Below, piece after piece: positions 1 to 5,861 of a stretch of 5,861 nucleotides of DNA (the stretch's first letter is position 1; each line of letters starts with the position of its first letter). The stretch lies in assembly GCA_947475135.1 (NCBI GenBank), contig CANJMU010000049.1:1-5861 (forward strand). Direction: 5' to 3'. Source of the stretch: Silvanigrellaceae bacterium. Lineage in GTDB: Bacteria > Bdellovibrionota > Oligoflexia > Silvanigrellales > Silvanigrellaceae. The position numbers and the translations under genes were made by a program. The notes beneath the pieces were generated by a model that was given only the letters and a program-made list of their open reading frames with translations, was not told where the DNA came from and made no database searches.

Positions 1-1
1 A

Positions 2-730
2 AAATTAAATCAAAAAAAAGATCCCAAACATATTATAAAAACAGTGGATGCAAAATTAATTGAAAAAAACCCCGATGAAACTCAAAATATACCGATTTGG
101 AGCGTTAAAGATCCTTTAGAAATCAAATTTTTATTTGGTTTAGCTTTTGCTTCTATCGAATGTTTGCCTAAAGAATTAAAAAATCTTGTCTTTATGGAGG
201 GCAATACCGCTACAGAAGAGGAAGAAACGACGTTATTGGTTCATGCATTAAAATTTTCATTTTCTGAAGCTAGTTTTTTATTATTTATTGAATTGAGCGA
301 TATTCTTCTTAAATCTGATAATATTTTAGAGTTTGTGTTAAATAAAACCAATGAAGTTAGTGACAATATTCAATTGCTAATTGGTTTTTTATTTTCATCC
401 CATGCGATACTTGAGTTCAAAAATGCGCTTTATTTATTTTCTGACAGGGATAAAAATAATTCCATTCAACTCGTTCAAAAAGAAAATCTATGGTTTCTTT
501 CCAATTTAAATTTTTTGAAATTTTATGCCCTACATGCTAAACTTTCAAGCCAAAGAGGTATTTTGGAGTCTTATTTAAGCGAGTGTGTCACGCTTCTCGA
601 AATTCGTTTTATTGATAACCACATGAGAATTCTTTCTACGACGAAAGAACGCACTGATGAGCAAAATACTGAACTTCGCGGCCTCATTCAAAAGAGAATT
701 CAATTGGTGTGCCCTTCCCCTGAATCCTAA
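2..730 (+). CDS. dnaG: Probable DNA primase DnaG, C-terminal part (5' end outside window)
   Basis: The frame is open to the left edge of the window, giving 242 residues before TAA. A GTG at 44 could start a 228-residue protein, but no Shine-Dalgarno sequence precedes it, so a gene truncated by the window edge is more likely. None of the catalytic zinc-finger or TOPRIM motifs is visible. What remains is a mostly helical segment. It opens with a stretch resembling the start of the DnaG helicase-binding domain (DPLEIKFLFGLAFASIECLP) and ends with a charged helix (LLEIRF, then TDEQNTELRGLIQKRIQL) resembling the DnaG C-terminus, where primase contacts the replicative helicase DnaB. The rpoD gene directly downstream supports this, because dnaG-rpoD is a widely conserved pair. 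If correct, the protein makes RNA primers at the replication fork. The domain is poorly conserved even among true primases, so the name rests on context plus weak resemblance; an unrelated hypothetical protein remains possible. Confidence 0.55.
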   Translation, partial: KLNQKKDPKHIIKTVDAKLIEKNPDETQNIPIWSVKDPLEIKFLFGLAFASIECLPKELKNLVFMEGNTATEEEETTLLVHALKFSFSEASFLLFIELSDILLKSDNILEFVLNKTNEVSDNIQLLIGFLFSSHAILEFKNALYLFSDRDKNNSIQLVQKENLWFLSNLNFLKFYALHAKLSSQRGILESYLSECVTLLEIRFIDNHMRILSTTKERTDEQNTELRGLIQKRIQLVCPSPES

Positions 731-850
731 AATAGGGTCCTGCAAGAGTTCTCAATTTTAGCAAAAATTTACTTTTAATTGTTCTGTTTTATGGTATTTA
801 AATTTCTTTGTCGTTTTCACGATTTACTATGTTTGGAGGATTTTGCGCAA
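731..850 (+). other. Intergenic gap before rpoD, possible leader
   Basis: These 120 bases separate the upstream stop codon from the chosen rpoD start. The stretch is AT-rich, with no clear hairpin-plus-T-run terminator and no convincing -35/-10 pair. The rpoD frame stays open through its second half, with possible starts TTG at 779 and ATG at 791, but neither has a ribosome binding site. The added residues would be Cys/Phe-rich and unlike the following protein. A promoter for rpoD could lie here but cannot be fixed by eye. Confidence 0.4.
835..840 (+). promoter_or_regulatory. Ribosome binding site GGAGGA for rpoD
   Basis: GGAGGA is a strong Shine-Dalgarno match lying 10 bases before the ATG at 851. 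The spacing is slightly long but acceptable. It decides the rpoD start in favour of 851 over TTG 779 and ATG 791, which lack any purine-rich site upstream. Confidence 0.65.
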
Positions 851-1540
851 ATGATTCAATTGCATAAAGCAAAAAATAAAGTCGATTCTAAAAAAGAAAA
901 TAAATCAACACACCCGGCAAGTAAAAAACCGACTCTCATTCCAAAAAAGTCTGCCAAAAATTCTAAAAGCACAAGTCCTAGTAAATCAGCTCCTGTGAAG
1001 AAAAACACAAAATCACGTCATGTGACACAAAATAATAAAAAAGATAGTGTTGCACCAAGGAAAATCAAAGAAAACAAAAAGCCTTTGGTGAAAAAAAAGA
1101 ATAAAGTTCCGCCTAAAAAACAAACGCAAAATCACAAACAAGCTACAAGTCATAAACAAACAGATAAGAAAATAGATAAGCAAACAGACAAAAATAAAAA
1201 AACGGTTCCTCATCAAAGTTTGAAGCTCAACCAATCTTCCAAACAAATTGTAAAAAAAGCTCCTGAAAAAAAAAGTACCCCTGTCAAAATTCAAGAGACT
1301 AAAGTAATAGGAATAAAGGATAAAAAATTTCAGATTTTAAATTCAAAAAAACCTTCTTTAAGTCACAACGAGAGCAGCAAAGAAAAACAGCCTCAAAAAA
1401 TATACACTGAAAAAACCGTAGAAAAAAAACTGCCTAAAACTCAGACTGAAATTTTAAAAACTGAGACTAAAGTAACTAAGAAACCAAATTCTGAAAAAGA
1501 ACATGAATCGCAAAAAGTAAAAAATCATGCACACAATAGA
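851..1540 (+). other. Lysine-rich, histone-H1-like tail of the sigma factor
   Basis: This codes for residues 1-230 of RpoD. It is about 27% lysine, rich in Ser, Thr, Pro, Gln and Asn, and nearly free of aromatic residues, so it is probably disordered. The estimated net charge is about +47. A short imperfect repeat, KQTDKKID followed by KQTDKNKK, occupies residues 102-117. At the DNA level it is packed with A-runs. Lysine-rich N-terminal tails are also known in some actinobacterial primary sigma factors, but that is only an analogy. A role in non-specific DNA or RNA binding is inference. Confidence 0.75.
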
Positions 1541-3208
1541 ATGTCTGACGAAGAAGATCTTCTGACTGAAGAGCCCGCTTTTGATGAAACCGAAGAGGAT
1601 TTTTCAGTTGAAGAAGAAGATGAATTTTCTGGCGAGTTGGAGCTGGAAGATCCTGCGGCAGCTTTTGAAGAGGATGACTTTTTAGGTGGAGAAGAATTTG
1701 GCGGAGAAGTCACAACAGAAGAAGCTGAAACGGATACTTCCAATCGCAGTAACGACCCTGTGCGTGTTTACTTAAGAAAAATGGGGCAAGTTGCTCTTCT
1801 GTCTCGTGATGGTGAAGTTGAAATTGCAAAAAAAATTGAAAATGAAGAAAATAAATTATTAGAGCACCTTGTTTCCTTACGCATTGGTATTTTGCACATG
1901 AATGATGTGGGGCAAAAATTCTTAGACGGAATTACCAAAGCAAAAAATTTGGTGAAGGGTTTTGATGATGAGCAGGATCAGGCAACAGATGAAGGACAAA
2001 CCCAACGGGTTCGAGTTCTTGTTGAAAAATTTTTGCAATATTCAAAAATTGTCATCGACCTTGAAAATTCTTTTGGATTTGAAGGCGTTGCCAATTTAAA
2101 AGGATCGGAAAAGCAAAAGCTCGTCGATGCGCGTACGCAGATGTTTGAAATTATCAAAGAAATCAATATCAATCGAAAAATTATTTCTCAAATTGTTTCT
2201 GAATTAGATTTTCATGCAAAATCAGTTTCAGATCACATGAAAGAAATCAATCGTGTTCGTTCAAAAACAAAATTGGCCGAAGAGAAATTAAAGGGATATG
2301 CTGAAACAAATTCAAAACGCCCATCGGAAGTTAATTTTTTAAATGATAAAGAATGGGAAATTTTAAAAAACACTTTTATCTCTGCTCAAAATGCTATTCG
2401 CAGCAGTGAAAATGCATGTTTTATTCCGCGACAAGAAATTCCTGTCAAATACCAAATTATTAATAATGCCAATCGATTCGCTGAAAATGCAAAAAAAGAA
2501 TTGATAGAAGCCAATTTGCGCCTTGTTGTTTCTATTGCAAAAAAATACATGAATCGCGGCCTTCAATTCTTAGATTTAATTCAAGAAGGTAACATTGGCT
2601 TGATGAAAGCGGTGGAAAAATTTGAATATCGACGCGGTTACAAATTTAGTACTTACGCCACATGGTGGATTCGCCAGGCGATCACACGCGCGATTGCTGA
2701 CCAAGCTCGCACTATTCGTATTCCTGTTCACATGATTGAAACTATCAATAAAATGGTTCGTACCAGTAGACAACTTGTGCAAGAAATGGGACGGGAACCC
2801 ACTCCAGAAGAAATTGCACAACGCATGGATATGAGCATTGAAAAAGTTCGTAAAGTCATGAAAATTGCGAGAGAGCCTATCTCTTTAGAGGCGCCAATTG
2901 GTGAAGAAGAAGACAATCATTACGGAGACTTTTTAGAAGACAAAACCCATGGCTCACCTGTGGATATTGTTTCCAATCAAAGTTTATCCGATCAGACAAA
3001 AAAGGTTCTTGCCACACTGACATCCCGTGAAGAAAAAGTATTGCGTATGAGATTTGGAATTGGTGAAAAAACAGATCACACGCTGGAAGAAGTTGGGCAA
3101 AGTTTTGATGTCACTCGCGAACGCATTCGGCAGATTGAAGCCAAGGCATTGCGTAAATTACGTCATCCAAGCCGTTCTAAAAAATTGAAGGCTTTTATTG
3201 AAGGATAG
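851..3208 (+). CDS. rpoD: Primary (housekeeping) RNA polymerase sigma-70 factor with lysine-rich N-terminal extension
   Basis: This is the primary sigma factor, which binds core RNA polymerase, recognises -35/-10 promoters and melts the -10 element. With the ATG at 851 it has 785 residues, against 613 in E. coli. Residues 1-230 are low-complexity and basic (63 Lys, 3 Arg, about 19 Asp/Glu). Residues 231-298 are acidic with no Lys or Arg. Region 1.2 begins at [12 protein letters not shown] (301-312). A helical non-conserved insert spans about 331-540. Region 2 follows at about 541-620 and includes [32 protein letters not shown] and the -10-reading/melting stretch [18 protein letters not shown] with Trp605-Trp606. 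Region 3 follows ([24 protein letters not shown]), then a finger-like acidic loop near 684-696. Region 4.2 carries the -35 helix-turn-helix ([20 protein letters not shown], 744-763) and ends [15 protein letters not shown]. The near-complete match in regions 2 and 4 marks a group 1 factor rather than a stress sigma. A recognisable region 1.1 fold was not seen; the acidic segment may replace it. Confidence 0.95.
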   Translation: MIQLHKAKNKVDSKKENKSTHPASKKPTLIPKKSAKNSKSTSPSKSAPVKKNTKSRHVTQNNKKDSVAPRKIKENKKPLVKKKNKVPPKKQTQNHKQATSHKQTDKKIDKQTDKNKKTVPHQSLKLNQSSKQIVKKAPEKKSTPVKIQETKVIGIKDKKFQILNSKKPSLSHNESSKEKQPQKIYTEKTVEKKLPKTQTEILKTETKVTKKPNSEKEHESQKVKNHAHNRMSDEEDLLTEEPAFDETEEDFSVEEEDEFSGELELEDPAAAFEEDDFLGGEEFGGEVTTEEAETDTSNRSNDPVRVYLRKMGQVALLSRDGEVEIAKKIENEENKLLEHLVSLRIGILHMNDVGQKFLDGITKAKNLVKGFDDEQDQATDEGQTQRVRVLVEKFLQYSKIVIDLENSFGFEGVANLKGSEKQKLVDARTQMFEIIKEININRKIISQIVSELDFHAKSVSDHMKEINRVRSKTKLAEEKLKGYAETNSKRPSEVNFLNDKEWEILKNTFISAQNAIRSSENACFIPRQEIPVKYQIINNANRFAENAKKELIEANLRLVVSIAKKYMNRGLQFLDLIQEGNIGLMKAVEKFEYRRGYKFSTYATWWIRQAITRAIADQARTIRIPVHMIETINKMVRTSRQLVQEMGREPTPEEIAQRMDMSIEKVRKVMKIAREPISLEAPIGEEEDNHYGDFLEDKTHGSPVDIVSNQSLSDQTKKVLATLTSREEKVLRMRFGIGEKTDHTLEEVGQSFDVTRERIRQIEAKALRKLRHPSRSKKLKAFIEG
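1541..1744 (+). other. Acidic segment of the sigma factor, in region 1.1 position
   Basis: This codes for residues 231-298 of RpoD: about 31 Asp/Glu and no Lys or Arg, with Phe residues spaced among the acids. It begins [20 protein letters not shown] and ends just before region 1.2. In E. coli the equivalent position holds the acidic region 1.1, which masks DNA-binding surfaces in free sigma and occupies the polymerase DNA channel. An equivalent DNA-mimic role here is inference from position and charge, since no region 1.1 fold can be recognised. Confidence 0.65.
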
Positions 3209-3240
3209 TTGAAAAGCAGAAGAGATTTTGTGTTACTTTA

Positions 3241-3247
3241 AAGAAAG
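3241..3247 (+). promoter_or_regulatory. Weak ribosome binding site for menB
   Basis: AAGAAAG is a purine-rich, imperfect Shine-Dalgarno sequence lying 7 bases before the ATG at 3255. It favours this start over the upstream TTG at 3228 and the internal ATG at 3279. Confidence 0.4.
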
Positions 3248-3254
3248 AATTGTT

Positions 3255-4079
3255 ATGAAATTGACTACTTGGCTTTCCATGGAAAACTTCGAAGATATTC
3301 GCCTAGAAAGAACTGAAGATGGGATTGCAAAAATCACCATCAATCGCCCTCATGTTAGAAATGCGTTCCGCCCTGAGACTGTGAAAGAATTATTAAAAGC
3401 TTTTGAAATTGTTCGAGATGATTCTCGTATTGGTGTTGTAATTTTAACTGGTGAAGGCAAAGATGCCTTTTGCTCTGGCGGGGATCAAAAAGTTCGTGGA
3501 CATGGCGGTTATGTCGGGACTGATGGAATTCCTCGACTCAATATTTTAGACGTTCAAAAAGCGATGCGCAGTCTTCCCAAGCCTGTTGTAGCTATGGTGG
3601 CAGGATTTGCCATTGGCGGTGGACATGTGTTGCATGTTGTCTGTGATTTAACGATTGCGGCAGACAATGCAAAATTTGGGCAAACAGGTCCCAAAGTAGG
3701 ATCTTTTGATGGTGGTTTGGGTAGTAGTTATTTGGCACGCATTGTTGGTCAAAAAAAGGCACGGGAAATTTGGTTTTTGTGTCGTCAATATGATGCCAAG
3801 CAAGCGCTAGATATGGGGCTTGTCAATTGTGTTGTGCCTCTTGAAGAACTTGAGCAGGAAACCTTGAAGTGGTGCCGAGAAATGCTAGAGCATTCCCCAT
3901 TAGCATTGCGCTGTTTAAAATCGGCGTTGAATGCGGATTGTGATGGTCAAATTGGATTGCAGGATTTTGCTGGGAATGCAACGTTACTTTATTATTTAAG
4001 TGAAGAGTCCAAAGAAGGAAAAAATGCTTTTCTTGAAAAAAGAAAACCAGATTTTCAAAAATTTTCGAGGCTGCCATGA
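3255..4079 (+). CDS. menB: 1,4-dihydroxy-2-naphthoyl-CoA synthase MenB
   Basis: MenB is a cytoplasmic crotonase-fold enzyme that closes the second ring of the menaquinone nucleus, turning o-succinylbenzoyl-CoA into 1,4-dihydroxy-2-naphthoyl-CoA. The 274-residue length is normal for the family. Visible family blocks are [17 protein letters not shown] (28-44), the CoA/oxyanion block [17 protein letters not shown] (72-88), [20 protein letters not shown] (112-131), [14 protein letters not shown] (141-154), [11 protein letters not shown] (169-179) and the C-terminal [10 protein letters not shown]. Ser150, Asp152 and Tyr247 fall at positions known to be important for catalysis. Gly145 in QTGP, instead of the Asp of mycobacterial-type enzymes, indicates a bicarbonate-dependent type I MenB. 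The start at 3255 has a weak ribosome binding site; TTG 3228 would add MCYFKERIV, which is not family-like, and ATG 3279 would also leave the core intact. The stop overlaps the menA start (ATGA), implying translational coupling. Confidence 0.96.
   Translation: MKLTTWLSMENFEDIRLERTEDGIAKITINRPHVRNAFRPETVKELLKAFEIVRDDSRIGVVILTGEGKDAFCSGGDQKVRGHGGYVGTDGIPRLNILDVQKAMRSLPKPVVAMVAGFAIGGGHVLHVVCDLTIAADNAKFGQTGPKVGSFDGGLGSSYLARIVGQKKAREIWFLCRQYDAKQALDMGLVNCVVPLEELEQETLKWCREMLEHSPLALRCLKSALNADCDGQIGLQDFAGNATLLYYLSEESKEGKNAFLEKRKPDFQKFSRLP
4067..4070 (+). promoter_or_regulatory. Ribosome binding site GAGG for menA, inside menB
   Basis: GAGG lies 5 bases before the menA ATG at 4076 and within the last codons of menB. 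With the ATGA stop/start overlap it supports re-initiation or coupled translation of MenA after MenB. Confidence 0.55.
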
Positions 4080-4999
4080 GTGTTTTCAGTAACAGTGAAA
4101 CATCCAAGCCTGCTGTCACTTTTCAAAAACCATCACAAATAAAATCTTGGTTTTTTGCTTTTCGTCCCAAAACCCTGCTGGTTTCTTTTTCACCAATTTT
4201 TGCAGGAAGTATTCTTGCTCACAAAGAATACCCTTATTTATTTTCTATTAAATATTCACTATTCGCCATTTTTTCTGCCCTTTGCATTCAAATTGGAACA
4301 AATCTATTCAACGATGTTCTCGATTTTAAAAAAGGAACAGATAATCCAAACCGTTTGGGTCCAAAACGGGCCACACAGAATGGATGGATCGCTCCGCGCC
4401 AAGTCACCAGAGGGGCTTTGTTCTTTTTTGTCCTGGCAATTTTATTTGGAATTCCGCTTGTTGTTCAAGGTGGAATTCCTATTTTAATTTTGGGACTTGT
4501 TTCTTTATTGTGTGGTTATTTATATACGGGAGGCCCCTATCCTTTGGCTTACAAAGGTTTAGGAGAATTGTTCGTGCTTTTGTTTTTTGGTTTTGCAGCA
4601 ACCTGTGGAATCTTTTTTATTCAAACTCATCTTGTTACCTTAGCATCTGTTCTTGCCGGAGCTCAAATTGGATTTTTAGCTTGCACTCTTATTTGTATCA
4701 ATAATTTTCGTGATTTTGAAAACGATAAATTGTGCAACAAAATGACTTTGAGTGCGCGTTTTGGAAAAAAATTTTCTCGCTTTGAAATTGCTTTTTTCTT
4801 TTTTATTTCCTATGTCATTGCTGTTTTGCAAATCCTAGAAAATCATCAATGGAATTCGTTGATTGTTTTTGCTGCTTTACCATTAGCAATTAAAATTGTG
4901 CGTTACCTTAGACAAAATGAACCGAATGAAAATTTGAATCAATTTTTAGGCATGGCATCTGTGCATCAAATTTTATTTACGATTTTATTTTTTCGTTAA
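4076..4999 (+). CDS. menA: 1,4-dihydroxy-2-naphthoate polyprenyltransferase MenA
   Basis: MenA is an integral membrane UbiA-family prenyltransferase that attaches the polyprenyl tail to 1,4-dihydroxy-2-naphthoate, giving demethylmenaquinone. The 307-residue length is typical. After a polar N-terminus of about 22 residues, hydrophobic segments alternate with loops over the rest of the chain, as in the multi-helix UbiA fold. The first aspartate-rich motif is [14 protein letters not shown] (76-89), followed by [14 protein letters not shown], close to the MenA form of this motif. [17 protein letters not shown] (148-164) is also characteristic. The second motif is [22 protein letters not shown] (199-220), with Asp203 and Asp207 as expected Mg-diphosphate ligands. 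These loops distinguish MenA from UbiA or heme/chlorophyll prenyltransferases. It overlaps the menB stop by four bases and lies 51 bases before menC. Confidence 0.94.
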   Translation: MSVFSNSETSKPAVTFQKPSQIKSWFFAFRPKTLLVSFSPIFAGSILAHKEYPYLFSIKYSLFAIFSALCIQIGTNLFNDVLDFKKGTDNPNRLGPKRATQNGWIAPRQVTRGALFFFVLAILFGIPLVVQGGIPILILGLVSLLCGYLYTGGPYPLAYKGLGELFVLLFFGFAATCGIFFIQTHLVTLASVLAGAQIGFLACTLICINNFRDFENDKLCNKMTLSARFGKKFSRFEIAFFFFISYVIAVLQILENHQWNSLIVFAALPLAIKIVRYLRQNEPNENLNQFLGMASVHQILFTILFFR

Positions 5000-5050
5000 C
5001 TTTTCAAAAATCAGACTGAGACAAGGCGTCACTGCAGATTCGGTTTCTTC

Positions 5051-5861
5051 ATGTACAAAAAAATTGAAATTTCAAAATATGAACTTATTCCAAAGCACAC
5101 AGAAAATTCAAAAATCAATGCGACCTTAGTCGGTCTTTTATTACGCGTTCATTTCGAAAATGATTTGATTGGTTATTCTTCATTGCAGCCATGGCCATCT
5201 TTGGGTGATTTTACGCTCGACGAATATTTAGAGTTCATAAAAAATAAAAAAATGAAAGGTTCCTTGGGTCCTGCTGTTTACTTAGCAAAAAAAGATGCCA
5301 TTGCGAGACAAAAAAAAATCAGTCTTTGGAATGAAAATATTTTAAAATTTTTGCCAAAAAATCATAAAAATGTCAGCAATATTTTTTATGAAAATTTTGA
5401 AGAACTTTATGAAAATAATTTTGAGTGGATTAAAATTAAATTAGGCCTTGATATTGAAAAAGAAATTAAATTTTTAATAGACAGTAAACATCGTATTCAA
5501 AATTTTAAATTAAGATTGGATTTTAATTTTTCTGTTCCGTTAGATCATGAAATTCTTTTAAAAATATTTGATCTCAATCAATATTTTCAAATTGATTTTT
5601 TTGAAGATCTGATTCTCTTTCCAAAAATTGCAACGGATGATTTATTGGAACCCAGAACAAAAAAAAATAAATGGGAAGAGTCAGGAAAGATCATCTTTCC
5701 TCAAGAAAAACTTGCTATTGATTTTCAAAAAAATAAAACAGACTTAAAAAAATATGGTGTTATTGTTGTGAAACCAGTTATGGAACTTCTGCCTAAAATA
5801 AAAAATCTTAGTAAACATAATCATCATCGAAGAATTTTCACATCTGCCATGGATCATCCCG
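5051..5861 (+). CDS. menC: Divergent o-succinylbenzoate synthase MenC (3' end outside window)
   Basis: MenC is an enolase-superfamily enzyme that dehydrates SHCHC to o-succinylbenzoate, the step before CoA activation and MenB. The frame is open to the window edge, giving 270 complete codons. The N-terminal capping-domain part includes GYSSLQPWPSLGD (41-53) and GPAVYLAKKDAIAR (73-86). Barrel residues are visible in order: the KxK pair Lys128/Lys130 in WIKIKLG, Asp157 in LRLDFN, Glu185 in IDFFED, Asp224 in LAIDF, and Lys241 in VVKP. The chain then reaches TSAMDHP near the substrate-binding end. These line up with E. coli MenC Lys131/Lys133, Asp161, Glu190, Asp213 and Lys235. Two things are odd: the Glu-to-Asp interval is 39 residues instead of 23, and the usual EEP and DES motifs are absent. 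ATG 5051 is the only reasonable start, because no start codon lies in frame between it and the menA stop; no Shine-Dalgarno is visible. The menB-menA-menC order supports the call. Confidence 0.85.
   Translation, partial: MYKKIEISKYELIPKHTENSKINATLVGLLLRVHFENDLIGYSSLQPWPSLGDFTLDEYLEFIKNKKMKGSLGPAVYLAKKDAIARQKKISLWNENILKFLPKNHKNVSNIFYENFEELYENNFEWIKIKLGLDIEKEIKFLIDSKHRIQNFKLRLDFNFSVPLDHEILLKIFDLNQYFQIDFFEDLILFPKIATDDLLEPRTKKNKWEESGKIIFPQEKLAIDFQKNKTDLKKYGVIVVKPVMELLPKIKNLSKHNHHRRIFTSAMDHP

Noticed and set aside
779..850. Longer rpoD start at TTG 779 or ATG 791
   Set aside because: No ribosome binding site precedes either, the added residues are Cys/Phe-rich and unlike the following tail, and the strong GGAGGA at 835-840 points to ATG 851.
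731..850. Possible sigma-70 promoter, for example TTTACT at 768-773 or TACTAT at 825-830
   Set aside because: No -35/-10 pair with good matches and 16-18 base spacing was found; single hexamer-like strings are expected by chance in AT-rich DNA.
1013..1294. Hydrophobic, Phe/Leu-rich open frame on the minus strand
   Set aside because: It is the antisense of the AAA-rich lysine tail of rpoD; apparent membrane character is an artefact of T-rich complement.
1525..1743. Serine-rich open frame on the minus strand
   Set aside because: It is the reverse complement of the Glu/Asp-rich rpoD segment: GAA/GAG-rich codons read as TTC/CTC or Ser codons. It has no independent support.
3228..3254. menB start at TTG 3228
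   Set aside because: It would add MCYFKERIV, which does not resemble MenB N-termini; ATG 3255 has a better-placed purine-rich site and normal length.
4155..4704. Two + strand open frames inside menA
   Set aside because: They lie out of frame within a gene with clear MenA motifs along its full length; no family resemblance or ribosome binding sites.
5000..5050. Terminator or new promoter between menA and menC
   Set aside because: No hairpin with a T-run and no clear promoter hexamers; the short gap and pathway logic favour one transcript.

Overview
This AT-rich window holds five genes, all on the + strand and tightly packed, with a visible bias to A/T-rich codons (many AAA, AAT, ATT and TTT). 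In order they are: the 3' part of a gene that is probably dnaG (DNA primase), a complete primary sigma factor gene (rpoD), complete menB and menA, and the 5' part of a divergent menC. No rRNA, tRNA, CRISPR array, insertion sequence or convincing terminator was seen.

The organism is most likely a low-GC, Gram-negative-type bacterium that makes menaquinone by the classical o-succinylbenzoate route. The sigma factor has a roughly 200-residue insert between regions 1.2 and 2.1, as seen in primary sigma factors of Proteobacteria and related delta-like lineages. Low GC plus men genes would fit Bdellovibrionota/Oligoflexia-like bacteria, but that placement is an inference and was not tested by any search.

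Region 1 (1-850) is replication/transcription housekeeping: the end of a probable dnaG, then a 120-base gap leading to rpoD. This matches the classical dnaG-rpoD macromolecular-synthesis arrangement. Region 2 (851-3208) is rpoD. Its core regions 1.2, 2, 3 and 4 are almost textbook, but its N-terminus is unusual: about 230 residues that are 27% lysine, followed abruptly by about 68 residues with many Asp/Glu and no Lys or Arg. Region 3 (3255-5861) is a menaquinone block, menB-menA-menC. MenC makes o-succinylbenzoate, MenB closes the naphthoate ring on its CoA ester, and MenA prenylates 1,4-dihydroxy-2-naphthoate in the membrane. menB and menA overlap by four bases (ATGA), and menC follows after 51 bases. 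The block starts only 46 bases after the rpoD stop with no visible terminator, so read-through from rpoD is possible.

The most interesting item is the bipolar N-terminus of the sigma factor, basic histone-H1-like tail then acidic segment, with a methionine exactly at the junction. Second are the divergent MenC and the direct coupling of rpoD to menaquinone genes. No wholly new system is evident.
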